A stretch of DNA of 64,000 nucleotides from Brassica napus. Its lineage: Eukaryota > Streptophyta > Magnoliopsida > Brassicales > Brassicaceae. The notes beneath the pieces are model-generated. The model was not told the origin of the DNA and did not search any database. It worked only from the letters and a program-made list of their open reading frames with translations. The stretch is taken from positions 3,410,001 to 3,474,000 of the forward strand of contig NC_063435.1 of NCBI RefSeq assembly GCF_020379485.1, in the 5' to 3' direction. Both the position numbers and the translations under genes were made by a program. This document shows, one piece after another, positions 1 through 11,379 of the stretch. Position 1 is the stretch's first letter; each line of letters starts with the position of its first letter.

Positions 1-193
1 AATAAATCATATTTTTAATGGATATAACTGATATATATATATATAAATGCTGTAAATTTTTGAAATATAAATCATAAATTGATGAGTTACGTTTCCACGG
101 GTGTCCACTAATGGAATGATATCATTATCACATTTGTAACTTAAATATTTATATGAAACACACAAATTTGTAGTATTGTTTAGAATTTAGCAG

Positions 194-402
194 TGGTGGT
201 AATTTTTTGGGGTTTGATGTGTATCCACATCATTTATAGGTTCGACTTTTTTTATGAATTAAATTATCATCACTTGACCAGTCTGAGTTTCGGCTTCCAA
301 ACTCGGATCATACAGTGTATTAGCCAGTCCAATATGTAGCACTAAATGTGTTCTTTCTGAAGTGAAGCTGATCGGATTAGCCGATAAAGTTTATAAAAAA
401 AA
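194..402 (+). mobile_element. tRNA-derived SINE with 12-bp target duplication
   Basis: A 209-bp insertion is bracketed by a perfect 12-bp direct repeat, agaatttagcag, at 182-193 and 403-414. It ends in an A-rich tail (394-402) and carries a pol III B-box-like motif, ggttcgact, at 239-247, with a GTGGTGG-type A-box-like start near 194. Short size, 3' A-tail, internal promoter and a 10-15 bp duplication are the SINE signature. Such elements are mobilised in trans by LINE proteins. The family was not identified; a truncated LINE fragment is unlikely because no LINE coding sequence is present. Confidence 0.7.
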
Positions 403-414
403 AGAATTTAGCAG

Positions 415-1775
415 GTTTATAAAGTAAAGTTGAAAGTATATACCACTAACATACTTTTTTAAATTTTAAACGGTCAATGCAATAGAGATGGACACTAAAA
501 ATGCAATGCGTTAAAAATGGGACAATCTCGAAAAGTGATTTTGTTAATATGTTGGTCATATCTTTGTAAAAAATAATGTGAAGGAGAAATCCTAAATAAA
601 TGACTTGTGATTTTGCTAGTGATTTAAACAAAATATTATGTCATATTACAAGTATTCTGACAATTAGGTAAGCATCATCTATAGATGGTCATATATTTTA
701 AACATTCACTATGAACATAGGGTAACATATCTTTTGGTGATAGTTATTGTATATAGTTAATTTTTCTTCATAGACATTAAAAAATGGATTTTCACCTTGT
801 ACTAAATTAAAAGAGGCACAATATCAGACGGGCCTGTAAATATTCTTTACAGTATTGTGATATTATCATTTATTAATATATGTTAACAGAATCATTCAAA
901 CATAGTACAATGTTGTTGAATAATTAATTTGAAACCAATTATAAAAAAACATGTCATTGGATTTTTAAGATTTGGTAGGCCATGTTCAGAATAAAGTTTA
1001 TTGTGGTTTAATCAAAGATTATTGTACATTGGATCTTTATTGTCTTTCATTTATATTAAAATGATTCCGGGATAAAGAATGTTAAAACTCAAAATATTTG
1101 TTTTTAATCGCTTTTATAAATACTGGTTTATCTGTTAAAAAAATTGTAATCAAAAACTCAGCAGCATATAAATAATTACAATAATTATTAATTCAGTAAC
1201 AAGAAATTAGATTACAAGTAATTTCGAAAAAAAAACTAAACCTTTGAATCATTGTTGACTGTTGATATGTTATATAGATTATATATAGTCACTGATGTTA
1301 AAGAGAGGTCTAAGATAATATGATTAAGTTAAACCTGCTTAAAAACTCTACATATATATATAGTTGAGAGTTTACTAATGATTTTCCGATATTTGAATGG
1401 TTTGCTTAAATTTTGGTATCTTTTGTATGCACATAAAGTATTTATAGAATCATACTTTCCGAGTTTTAGATTTTGAGTCAAGGATCCGGATTAGATGGCA
1501 TACTCGGTTGGTGTGTGGTTAGTAACACCGAATGGTGTGTGCTTTCAGCTTGTACATAGGCCTAGCTAATGCATAAAACAGAAGCATGTTTGTCTATAAG
1601 GTCTAAGCTGTAAAGTCTTCCATACGGTGTATTAGTTGTGCGTGATACAACGTGTTTGAGGGATGACGAGGACTAGTTTGTTTCTTGATATTTGTCAGTT
1701 TACTGAGATACTCTACTTAGTGTAGATTGAGTTATACGTTTTAAAAACCGTATAGATTATTCATAGTACGCCGTC
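415..1775. other. AT-rich intergenic DNA, no gene seen
   Basis: I see no convincing reading frame, exon series or repeat in this stretch. The only open frames are short, AT-driven and without recognisable protein content. Confidence 0.6.
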
Positions 1776-1783
1776 CATGTGAT

Positions 1784-2323
1784 CAGTGGCGGAGCCAGAA
1801 ATTAATTTTACGGAGGTCATAATTAATTAATTTAATTTAAATTAATTTTATTTAAATATTATTTCAAATATCTTTTATATAAACTTTTGTCAGTTGTTTT
1901 AATTTTTAAGGAAATTATATTCAATAAAACAAAAGAATATAATGTTAAAAAATTCTGTTGTTGTATAGAGTTTTGAAACAAAAGTACGGCAAAACAAATA
2001 AAAAAGGTCAAATGTTTTTGTTAAAACAAAAGAAAGAAAACAATGGAAAGCGGGTGAAGTTTGTAAAACAAATAAAAAAACTTTGTTTGACCCATGTTTC
2101 ACTTCAAAATCAGGTTTTTAGGCCCAAAATAATTAACTGAAAAGTAAAAAAAAAAGTTCATGGATGCAGAATTGAGAATTGAACTCTCGTGAGGGGGGTC
2201 AAAACTTGAGAATTGAACACCACTAGACCATTTGTTCTTTACGTAAGTAGTGTAACAAGTTCAGTTTTCAATATTTTAGTGGGGTCAGCTGACCCCCCTC
2301 CTGTGCATGTAGATCCGCCTCTG
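1784..2323. mobile_element. 540-bp non-autonomous hAT-type MITE
   Basis: The element starts cagtggcgga and ends tccgcctctg, giving terminal inverted repeats that match at 9 of the first 10 positions. It is flanked by a perfect 8-bp duplication, catgtgat, at 1776-1783 and 2324-2331. An 8-bp duplication plus CAG...CTG termini is characteristic of the hAT superfamily. The interior is AT-rich without a transposase frame. Near the right end are GGGTC tracts and a tRNA-like stretch with an accactagacca motif (around 2218-2229). Confidence 0.85.
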
Positions 2324-2331
2324 CATGTGAT

Positions 2332-3039
2332 GGAACTTGTTATGAGGACATTCCTTCAAAGGTTCCAGATAGCCTTTATAGCGAGCTGAAACTTTGGACT
2401 GAACTTTATAAATAAAATCGATACCGAAAAACATATACTCCTTCAAAGGAGTATTGTTTGTTTTCCGACAATGAGCTAGATAACTAACTGAAAACATATC
2501 CCCTGCTTTACGCATGTGGATCATCACTATTTACGTACTATTTGTCAGGCTCTAAAAGTTACTACTTAAGTAATTAATAAGTTGAGATGCCCCAAATAGA
2601 AAGTATTCGATATGGTAAATTTTAGTTTGGTTTACTTTTCTGCAATAATGTTTAGCGTTGGAAATTGCAAACCACCCCCATTAAATCATGCAAACCCAGA
2701 GTCTAAACAATGCAGATTAATTTTACTTTAGGTCCGAAGGCTCCTCAATCTAAGGACAAATGTCTGTGAACATTATCTTATATTCATGTCCATACTTCAT
2801 AAAATTAAGGTTTCTTTGACAAATAAGCGTAATGCCAACGTATAAAGACAAATCATCGTGTTGACATATAGATGTGTGGTGCGTTAAGAGTTTCTTCTGA
2901 ATTTTTTTTTCCCGGTTTGAATTCAAATTTCCCAATTTCTATATAATATAGAAACCCAATTTTTTTCTCTCAGTATTAATATAATATGAACATTCAGTTA
3001 CAATATTTTCTTATATATATAAAATTGAGCAGAGTTTAA
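2332..3039. other. AT-rich intergenic DNA, no gene seen
   Basis: A minus-strand frame (2285-2527) runs partly into the MITE and is not supported as a gene. Nothing else is recognisable. Confidence 0.5.
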
Positions 3040-3298
3040 ATTGTGCGTTACATATACAAGAAATCCGGAAATTGTAGTGTATGTAGTGGAAAAATCAAAA
3101 TCGAAATGACTTAATTCCCTTTTTGCTTTTTGGTTGATTTACTTAATTTTTGTTTTGTTTTTTTTTACATTGTGCGTTACATATACAACAAATCCGGAAA
3201 TTGTAGTGTATGTAGTGGAAAAATCAAAATCGAATTGACTTAATTCCCTTTTTGCTTTTTGGTTGATTTACTTAATTTTTGTTTTGTTTTTATTACGA
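3040..3298. repeat. Tandem duplication, 129-bp period, at the edge of the long repeat
   Basis: The motif tgtgcgttacatatacaa recurs at 3042 and 3171. About 120 bp are shared almost identically; the first copy ends in a run of T followed by acat where the second continues attacgac. The start of the second unit coincides within a base or two with the start of the 1,039-bp repeat flanking the LINE, so the two duplications probably share a breakpoint. Confidence 0.9.
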
Positions 3299-4210
3299 CT
3301 CCAATAGAATATCTTTGAATTTCTAAGCCAATTTATCATACGTCTTTCCTTTTCCTCCTCCATCCAAGGCATTGATTAGTGATGATCTACACTTATTTTC
3401 TAGATGATTTATCCATTCATTTATATTTTGATTTTTTTTTTTAAAACAGGAGATACAAATTATTTTGATTAGCCTCAAATAAATTTTGTTTACAAATTAC
3501 AATGCGGAATTATAATAACCACTCATTCTCTCAACTATAACATGTATAATGTATATAATATGTTATATACTTATATAGACTCTGAACAGTATGCAAAACA
3601 TATTGGATTAGTTGGGTGATGTGAGTTATGACTCAGTTACTCGCTGTAAATACAGCTGTGGAGATTCTTTATTATTGATATATAAAATGTATAAATTATT
3701 TAAGAGCCACAAAACTCAGACACGTTGTTACCTAACTTGAGATACATATTATCGTTATAGAGGATAAAAAATGAAAGATCGTTATAGAGGAAGCTGAATT
3801 ATTTTGACAAAAAGGAAACTTAACAATTAAACACTAGAAGACGAGACTTTAGCAGTATAGTTAGGCTAGGACATTCATATTAGGATCTTTCTCTTTTAAA
3901 AAACATCTTCATTAGTGGAAGCCTTTTGGTCTAATGGTTTAATTAAGGGTTCATTAATTTTTATACACCCGAATAACAGCTCAAATGATGCAGTTAAACG
4001 TAGATTTTTATAAGATATTGGTTTCAATTTTCGGAAAAAACGATTATTAAATAATTATGCAAATTAAGGAAGAAAGTTTTACAAGGTATCTTCAACATGG
4101 TACAAATAGACCTGGTCATGTATGAATTTTCATAGGACGGGAAAATGATATAGTTAGATGTTTATCCTCATAAGATAAGTTGTATAATTGTATTGTCGGT
4201 TGTGAATCGT
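3172..4210. repeat. Left copy of the 1,039-bp direct repeat flanking the LINE
   Basis: This segment aligns with 7958-8996 at a constant offset of 4,786 bp, with no net indels and eight substitutions found by eye (for example 3175 C/T, 3368 G/A, 4082 C/T, 4085 G/A). The left copy ends exactly where LINE sequence begins and the right copy begins exactly after the LINE poly(A). It has no coding content. Confidence 0.93.
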
Positions 4211-4267
4211 TTGGTTAATCTATCAGAATTACGGGAACCATTTGGTTAATCTATCAGAATTACGGGA
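4210..4267 (+). repeat. 27-bp direct repeat at the LINE 5' junction
   Basis: The first 27 bp of LINE sequence (4210-4236) are repeated at 4241-4267 with a 4-bp acca spacer, a period of 31 bp. Only the second copy continues into the open frame. This fits template slippage or jumping when the cDNA end was joined. Confidence 0.9.
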
Positions 4268-7200
4268 CTCGCCTTGGTTTATCACCGGTGATTTTAATGA
4301 CCTTCTGAGCCAAAATAAAAAAGATGGAGGACCTCAAAGACCAGAAGGATCTTTCACTGACATGAGATTGTTTTTTGCTGAAGGAGACCTCTTCGACCTA
4401 CCCCATTCCGGTGATTTTCTCTCATGGCGAGGTCAGCGTGGAGACCATTTTGTCCGCTGTCGCCTGGATCGAGCTGCAGCAAATACCAGCTGGGTAGAAA
4501 GATTCCCAACAGCAAGAAGTGTCTACCTTGCTTATGAGGGGTCTGACCACAAACCTCTTATCTCAGTGGTTGAGCCAGGAAAGAAGAAACGACCTGGTCT
4601 TTTTCGATATGACCGTCGGCTCAAGGACATTGACGAGGTCGCGCAACTGATCAACACGGCTTGGACAGAGGCAACTGGTATGGCAGTAACAGAGCGTATT
4701 AAGATCATTCGCAGTGTTATATCCCGATGGAACAAGGAACACCAAGCCAACAGCCGGTTGCAGATTGACACGAAACGGCGTGAACTAGAGGAGGCACAGT
4801 CGAGCCCGACGAACGACACCCAGCTCATTCACAAGATTACGGAGGAACTGAAGAAGGCCTACAAGGCAGAGGAGGCTTACTGGAGACAGCGCAGCAGAGT
4901 TTTATGGCTTCGCTTGGGCGATCGTAACTCGGGGTTTTTCCATGCAGCAACGAAAAACCGGAAGAGGGCAAATGCCTTAACAGTCATTGAGGACAGCGAC
5001 GGGACTCCGGTCTACAAAGAAGGGGAGATTGCTCAGGTTATAGTGAAATACTTCGGAACCCTCTTCACGTCCTTATCAGGAGAGCCTGCGGATATTAAGC
5101 AAATCGTAGATGGAGCCCTCCAACCGATCATCACCAACAGCGACAATGAAAGGCTGATCCTAAAGCCGACACCAGAGGAGATAAGAATAGCCGTGTTCTC
5201 TATTCATGCTGATAAAGCGCCAGGGCCGGATGGTTTCTCAGCTGGGTTTTTCCATACCCATTGGGACACAATAGGAGCTGACATTGTGAAAGAGGTCCAA
5301 GAGTTTTTCGTGACAAGCAAGCTCCCGCCAACCATCAATGAGACTTTCATTCGCCTCATCCCAAAGATCCGAAGTCCAAAGACGGTAGCCGACTACAGGC
5401 CAATAGCCTTATGTAATGTCTATTACAAAATCATCTCCAAGATACTCACCAAAAGGCTTCAGCCGCTACTTCCACACATCATCTCGGAAAACCAGTCCGC
5501 TTTCGTCCCTGGCAGAGCAATCTCGGACAACGTTCTGATCACGCATGAAGTTCTCTACTTCCTTCAAAACTCGAAGGCGGAAAAGAGATGCTCAATGGCG
5601 GTTAAGACGGACATGAGTAAAGCTTACGATAGACTCGAGTGGGAGTTCATTCGCTTAGTCCTAGAGAGATTGGGATTCCACTCTCGATGGATATCATGGA
5701 TCCTAGAATGCGTTTCTTCTGTTACATATGCCTTTCTCATTAACGGCTCGCCTAGAGGAAAGGTTACCCCGACTAGAGGCATCCGTCAAGGAGACCCTCT
5801 CTCACCCTACATATTTATCATGTGTAGTGAAGTGCTCTCGGGGCTATGTAACAGAGCCCAAGAAACAGGTCGTCTGGCCGGCATTCGGGTTGCATGAAGT
5901 AGCCCCCAAGTGAACCATCTCCTATTCGCGGATGACACAATGTTTTTTGTCAAAGCAAACAAGACCAACGCCCTAGCTTTAAAAGAGATCCTCCACCAGT
6001 ATGAGTGTGCATCAGGCCAATCGATCAACACCAACAAGTCTTCCATCACGTTCTCGCGTAAAGCTCCTCTCTCACTCAAGACGATGGTCAAAGACTGCCT
6101 ACAAATCCCAAAAGAAGGCGGCATTGGCAAGTATCTCGGACTTCCCGAGCACTTTGGTCGGAGAAAAAGAGACATGTTCACTTCGATTGTTGACAGAATC
6201 AAGATCAAAGCAAGTGGCTGGTCTAACAAGTTCCTCTCAACTGCGGGGAAGATGGTCATGCTGAAGAGTGTCCTATCCTCCATCCCGTCACACGCAATGA
6301 CGTGCTTCAAGCTGCCTCGCTCTCTTTGTAAACGCATACAATCTGCGGTAACTAGATTTTGGTGGGATGGAAGAAGTGGAAACCGGAAAATGGCATGGGT
6401 TTCATGGGCAAAAATGACGAGATCCAAACAGCAAGGTGGTTTAGGCTTCAGGGACTTTGAGAGTTTTAATGATGCCTACCTAGCAAAATTGAGCTGGCGC
6501 CTTCATAACAACCCTGCAGGCCTTCTCAGTAGAGTCCTAACCGGGAAATATTGCACAGATACCCCTTTCCTCAAAGCTACCCATAGAGGCGCGGAATCGC
6601 ATGGTTGGAGAGGCATATTGATAGGTAGAGACCTTATTATGAGTAATGCAGGTTGGGCTGTTGGCAATGGAGAAAGTATCAATATCTGGTCTGACCCCTG
6701 GCTCAGTCACTCGTCCCAAATCCGCCCCATGGGCCCTGCTCCAGTGCAATTCAACGATTGGACAGTCAACCACCTGATGATGCCCTCCAGTACAGACTGG
6801 AACAGAGCTGCTATTCAACAGGTGCTACCGCATGAAGAAGAGAGAATCCTTAGTCTAAAGCCAAGCAAAACGGGTGCACCTGACAAGCTTATCTGGCTAG
6901 GAACTACTTCTGGAGAATACACGACAAAGTCCGGCTATCACAAGGCTTTGGAGCTCAGTGAACTGACTACACCACCTCCCACGACTGTGGACATGGACTG
7001 GAAGAACGCTATCTGGAACCTGCAAACATCCCCGAAGATTAAACTTTTCTTATGGAAAATCTTCCAAGGCGCCTTACCGGTAGGAAACGCTCTCGCCGCG
7101 AGAAACATAAGCATGGCTCAGCCCTGCATACGCTGCAACACAGACGAATCTATCAACCACCTGCTCCTTCATTGCGAGTTCGCACACAGAGTATGGAGAC

Positions 7201-7922
7201 TGGCTCCCTTCTCCTCTTGTATTGATTCTAGAGGGTTGCTAGATTTGTCTACAGTTTGGCTTCAGCTCTGTAAGGCTACCTGTCTCCCACCGGTGGGAAT
7301 CTCCACTGGCCCCCTTGCACCATGGATCCTATGGTCTCTATGGTTGGCCAGGAACAACCGCATTTTCAACAACAAAGAAACAACCCCGGAAGAGGTGATC
7401 ACTAAAGCTATTGCAGCGGCTCAGGAATGGCTTCGGGAGCAAACCACAACACCAATACATCGACCTGTCGGACTAAAGCCCACGCCCCATGGACCATCAT
7501 CTTTCACCAGCCTCCATTCTGATGCTGCGTGGCGATCGGACTTACATCTTGCAGGCTTGGGTTGGATAATTACGACGGAGAACCAGCCTATGCCTTTCTT
7601 GTCTCACTGCTTTTACGTTAGCTCCCCGCTGGTTGCGGAAGGATTGGCATTGCGCGAAGCCTTAATCTGCTGCATCACCAAGGGAATCCGGGCTGTGCGC
7701 TGCAGTTCTGACTCGCTTCAACTCGTACGGGCACTAAATGAGGATTCTCCCATCGCTGAAATTTACGGCATCACCTCCGATATTCGACATCTCATTTTAG
7801 CTTTTGATTTTGTGTCTTTTGTTTGGATTCAACGCTCTGAAAACAAGGCTGCTGATGGTCTTGCGAAGCAGGCCTTGGTAGATGCAACCTTTGTAGCATC
7901 TCCTCTGAACCTTGTCGTCTAA
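4242..7922 (+). pseudogene. LINE ORF2: endonuclease fragment, RT, RNase H; one internal stop
   Basis: One reading frame of about 1,226 codons is interrupted only by TGA at 5895-5897. The N-terminal part is the end of the APE-type endonuclease (GDFND near codon 17, GSDHKP near codon 102). The RT domain follows, with PKIRSP, DYRPIALCN, NQSAFVPGR, DMSKAYDRLEW and GIRQGDPLSPYIF, and then the catalytic FADD at about 5926-5937, just after the stop. The zinc-finger region (CIRCN...HLLLHC) lies near 7125-7180. RNase H has the expected acidic residues in SDAAW, EGLALREAL, SSDSLQL and ENKAADGLAKQAL. The stop replaces what is usually an Arg codon, consistent with a CGA-to-TGA transition. The copy is 5'-truncated, so it has no ATG start of its own and is non-functional. 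Confidence 0.93.
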
Positions 7923-7957
7923 GTTTTCTAATTAAAAGTAGTGTTCCAAAAAAAAAA

Positions 7958-8996
7958 GTGTGTTACATATACAACAAATCCGGAAATTGTAGTGTATGTA
8001 GTGGAAAAATCAAAATCGAATTGACTTAATTCCCTTTTTGCTTTTTGGTTGATTTACTTAATTTTTGTTTTGTTTTTATTACGACTCCAATAGAATATCT
8101 TTGAATTTCTAAGCCAATTTATCATACGTCTTTCCTTTTCCTCCTCCATCCAAAGCATTGATTAGTGATGATCTACACTTCTTTTCTAGATGATTTATCC
8201 ATTCATTTATATTTTGATTTTTTTTTTTAAAACAGGAGATACAAATTATTTTGATTAGCCTCAAATAAATTTTGTTTACAAATTACAATGCGGAATTATA
8301 ATAACCACTCATTCTCTCAACTATAACATGTATAATGTATATAATATGTTATATACTTATATAGACTCTGAACAGTATGCAAAACATATTGGATTAGTTG
8401 GGTGATGTGAGTTATGACTCAGTTACTCGCTGTAAATACAGCTGTGGAGATTCTTTATTATTGATATATAAAATGTATAAATTATTTAAGAGCCACAAAA
8501 CTCAGACACGTTGTTACCTAACTTGAGATACATATTATCGTTATAGAGGATAAAAAATGAAAGATCGTTATAGAGGAAGCTGAATTATTTTGACAAAAAG
8601 GAAACTTAACAATTAAACACTAGAAGACGAGACTTTAGCAGTATAGTTAGGCTAGGACATTCATATTAGGATCTTTCTCTTTTAAAAAACATCTTCATTA
8701 GTGGAAGCCTTTCGGTCTAATGGTTTAATTAAGGGTTCATTAATTTTTATACATCCGAATAACAGTTCAAATGATGCAGTTAAACGTAGATTTTTATAAG
8801 ATATTGGTTTCAATTTTCGGAAAAAACGATTATTAAATAATTATGCAAATTAAGGAAGAAAGTTTTATAAAGTATCTTCAACATGGTACAAATAGACCTG
8901 GTCATGTATGAATTTTCATAGGACGGGAAAATGATATAGTTAGATGTTTATCCTCATAAGATAAGTTGTATAATTGTATTGTCGGTTGTGAATCGT
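7958..8996. repeat. Right copy of the 1,039-bp direct repeat flanking the LINE
   Basis: This matches 3172-4210. It starts immediately after the LINE poly(A) with gtgtgttacatatac, and beyond 8996 the sequence (ctataatc...) is unique. Together with the left copy it has the geometry of a target-site duplication. Confidence 0.93.
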
Positions 8997-9699
8997 CTAT
9001 AATCTTTTTTGTAATTGTAATATCATAATAACTCAACGTTAGAAAAACATTTTCATTAAAAGAATATTATTTTTAGTGAAAGATTTCATTTGAGAAATTT
9101 TCAGTGGAGATGGCTTGGGATGCAATATGTGTGTAGTGGTACTACAAGTACATAAATTGACGACATGTTCTACGTCGTAAATTACAAAGTTGGCTGTCAT
9201 AAAAAAATTGCGATAATAATACCTACAAAGTGTTTGAATTGAGTACATATTCTACCAGTAAAATAATACACACCATGTACAAAAACAAATAGTACAGGCC
9301 AGTTACCACATTGAGTTACACAAAATAATTAATTTGAACTCCAATCACAAAGAGCTCTAGATCTATTAATAACAAAAACCCATATATGCTGAAGATACAC
9401 TTGCAAGCCTCTGGATATTCTCCCTAAATGTCACAATTGTTCATAATCTTTTGGAAGACCAAAACCCATTTTCTGTTACGTTGAATAGAATGCTACAAGT
9501 TTCATGTTAAAAATTTACCATACATAGAACTGTATGATGGTATTCAGGCATCAGGCTTGAGAGAAGTTTCATATTCTGGTAAATAACATCTTGAGCTCCT
9601 CTATACTGCTTCCATTCTCTCTTCAACTATTCCCTACGTTTCACAAAGGCAAGAAAAAACATTTCCCAGAAGTTTCTAACAATCAACACGTTTCCTGAT
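8997..9699. other. AT-rich intergenic DNA, no gene seen
   Basis: This stretch lies downstream of the RAD5 relic. No exon, repeat boundary or RNA gene was recognised. Confidence 0.5.
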
Positions 9700-11075
9700 A
9701 TTAGACATAGCATCAACGATAGTTTTATATGGTAAACGAGGATTTGACGGCTGAGAAAGAAGAAAGTAACTTAGTGATATGAATCTTCTGATTTTGACTT
9801 CCTTAGTGGTCCTATACGATGAATACACATAACAGCTTGTTCCTCTACCGCTGGGATCTACCATGGATCCTATACGACACAATTTGGTTTTCTTAAAACT
9901 GAAACGGCTTCAAAACCTAATTTATATAGTGCAATACTCCTTTACAAACTTTTGAAAATTAACCAAGGTGGCATGAACTACTACTCCATTTCCATATTTT
10001 GCATGAGATATTACATGGTCTAATTAAACAATAATAATTGGGGATGTTTTTAATCAAAATTTGGTTCATCTAATAAAAGTTCATAAACTTAGAAACAAGA
10101 TTGAAAGTTAAAAATACAGTTAAAATTTTACTTTTTTTTTATTTTTTGGAAAAAAGGTAAATGAATTAGCTTAAGATACAATAATATTGAAGAAAATTCA
10201 TTTCAAATATTCTATAAATGAACTACCACGTCCCCGAAGTGTCCCCGTACTGTTTCTATGGTGTTTCCGTCCCGGAAACGTTTCCGGTACGGGTACGTGA
10301 ACCAAACCTCCGTCCCCGTGCTTCATACCTATACGAACCAATATGATCTTTAAGTGACATTAAAGTCTTACCATGACAAAAGCATTGGGCGCAGCTGTTA
10401 GATTTATCCCCAAAAGTGTCATCAGGCATACGATTAGGTTGCCACCATTTTCAAGGGAACTTTGCTGTTCAAGAAGCGTCTTATCAAAACCTGGAAATTT
10501 AGTTGCCTTCATTGAAGGACTAGTGAACTCATCGAAAAACAGCTGATACTGTGTCTCCTTCATTGTTGGAGCAAAGAAACATAGCTGATGGAGCTTTCCA
10601 AGAATGGGTAAGCGTAATTAAGTGATATGGTCATTACAGTCTTCCTAGGACCCATTGCGTTAGCTAGAATCTGCAAAAGTGTTATGATATTATCTTATTA
10701 CAAAACAGCTACATACGAAAATGATAAAATCTAAATGAAAAATCAAACAATTGTTTGTAGGTAGGCTAATGAGGTTATACTCCTCCTCTTGCCATTTTAA
10801 TTGTGCAAGGAAATTGTATTGTAGCATCACTAGCTCCCTCCTATCGACATTAAGCAAATGGTAAATATTTCATCTAACTCGCACTAAAGACTAAAGTTGG
10901 CACACAATAGAAACATGCTTCTCCTCTAAACAGTATGCTTCCCAACATGGGTGAAGCTGTGTTTCTGCCTCAACAGCAATTTCCTTTCTCCAGTTGGGTC
11001 ATCCAATGAAGTGCTTGCTTTTGATATGGACGAAGCTCAAACATAAGCTTATGTGGAATTTCCATTTCCTATTGC
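9700..11075 (-). pseudogene. RAD5-like SNF2 helicase relic
   Basis: Several SNF2/RAD5 exons can be read on the minus strand in the correct order. EIPHKLMFELRPYQKQALHW is near 11070-11000, and LHPCWEAYCLEEKH continues after a frameshift. DATIQFPCTIKMARGG is near 10830-10780. ILANAMGPRKTVMTISL near 10680-10620 is a damaged Walker A motif (GLGKT expected). NLIVCLMTLLGINLTAAPNA lies at 10440-10370, followed by a splice-donor-like site. DPW-stop-IPAVEEQAV...IHRIG (motif VI) and KEVKIRRFI lie at 9880-9785. Most of the helicase core between motifs I and V is deleted. In Arabidopsis RAD5A (DNA-damage tolerance, template switching) neighbours the orthologue of the PHD gene at 17 kb, which supports a decayed syntenic copy over a random fragment. 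Confidence 0.88.
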
Positions 11076-11257
11076 AAAAGTTCTTATAATTATTTTGCCA
11101 AATAAATTTTCTACGACTGAATATAAGATGCAAACAGTCTAGGAAATGAAGATATCTTTAATCCAAAAAATTACAAGAATGAATTCAAAGTTCAAGATTT
11201 TTTTGGCGTAAAAAAACTGTTTTGAGTAAACTTTTTAAAATGACTAAATTCCACCAC

Positions 11258-11365
11258 TTTTTTTTTGAGAGGCATAATACCACTCAGCCGACAGAGAATT
11301 GAACTTGCAACTTTTGATGGTCGTCTGTGAAAGATTAAAGATGCTGATATATTAACCAGTTTTTA
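11258..11365 (-). mobile_element. SINE-like, tRNA-related fragment
   Basis: Read on the minus strand this has an A-box-like tggttaatatatcagcatc, a B-box-like gttcaattctc (around 11294-11304) and a poly(A) corresponding to the T run at 11258-11266. The tRNA-like order fits a SINE. No target duplication could be found, so the borders are approximate. Confidence 0.45.
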
Positions 11366-11379
11366 CTTTGGAACTCGAA

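Larger units (their letters stand above)
4210..7957 (+). mobile_element. 5'-truncated LINE (L1-type non-LTR retrotransposon)
   Basis: This plant L1-type element is truncated inside the endonuclease region of ORF2. It then carries reverse transcriptase, a zinc-knuckle region and a C-terminal RNase H, followed by a very short 3' UTR and ten A residues at 7948-7957. ORF1 and the 5' UTR are missing, as is usual after incomplete target-primed reverse transcription. The element is clearly richer in GC than its surroundings. Its borders abut the two 1,039-bp direct repeats. Confidence 0.95.

Noticed and set aside
239..247. tRNA gene suggested by a B-box
   Set aside because: No cloverleaf can be formed; the target duplication and A-tail show a SINE.
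2285..2527. 80-codon minus-strand frame
   Set aside because: It runs across the MITE border, and I recognise no protein family in it.
5910..7922. Separate protein-coding gene downstream of the LINE stop
   Set aside because: It is in the same frame as the upstream part and is simply the rest of LINE ORF2 after a nonsense codon.
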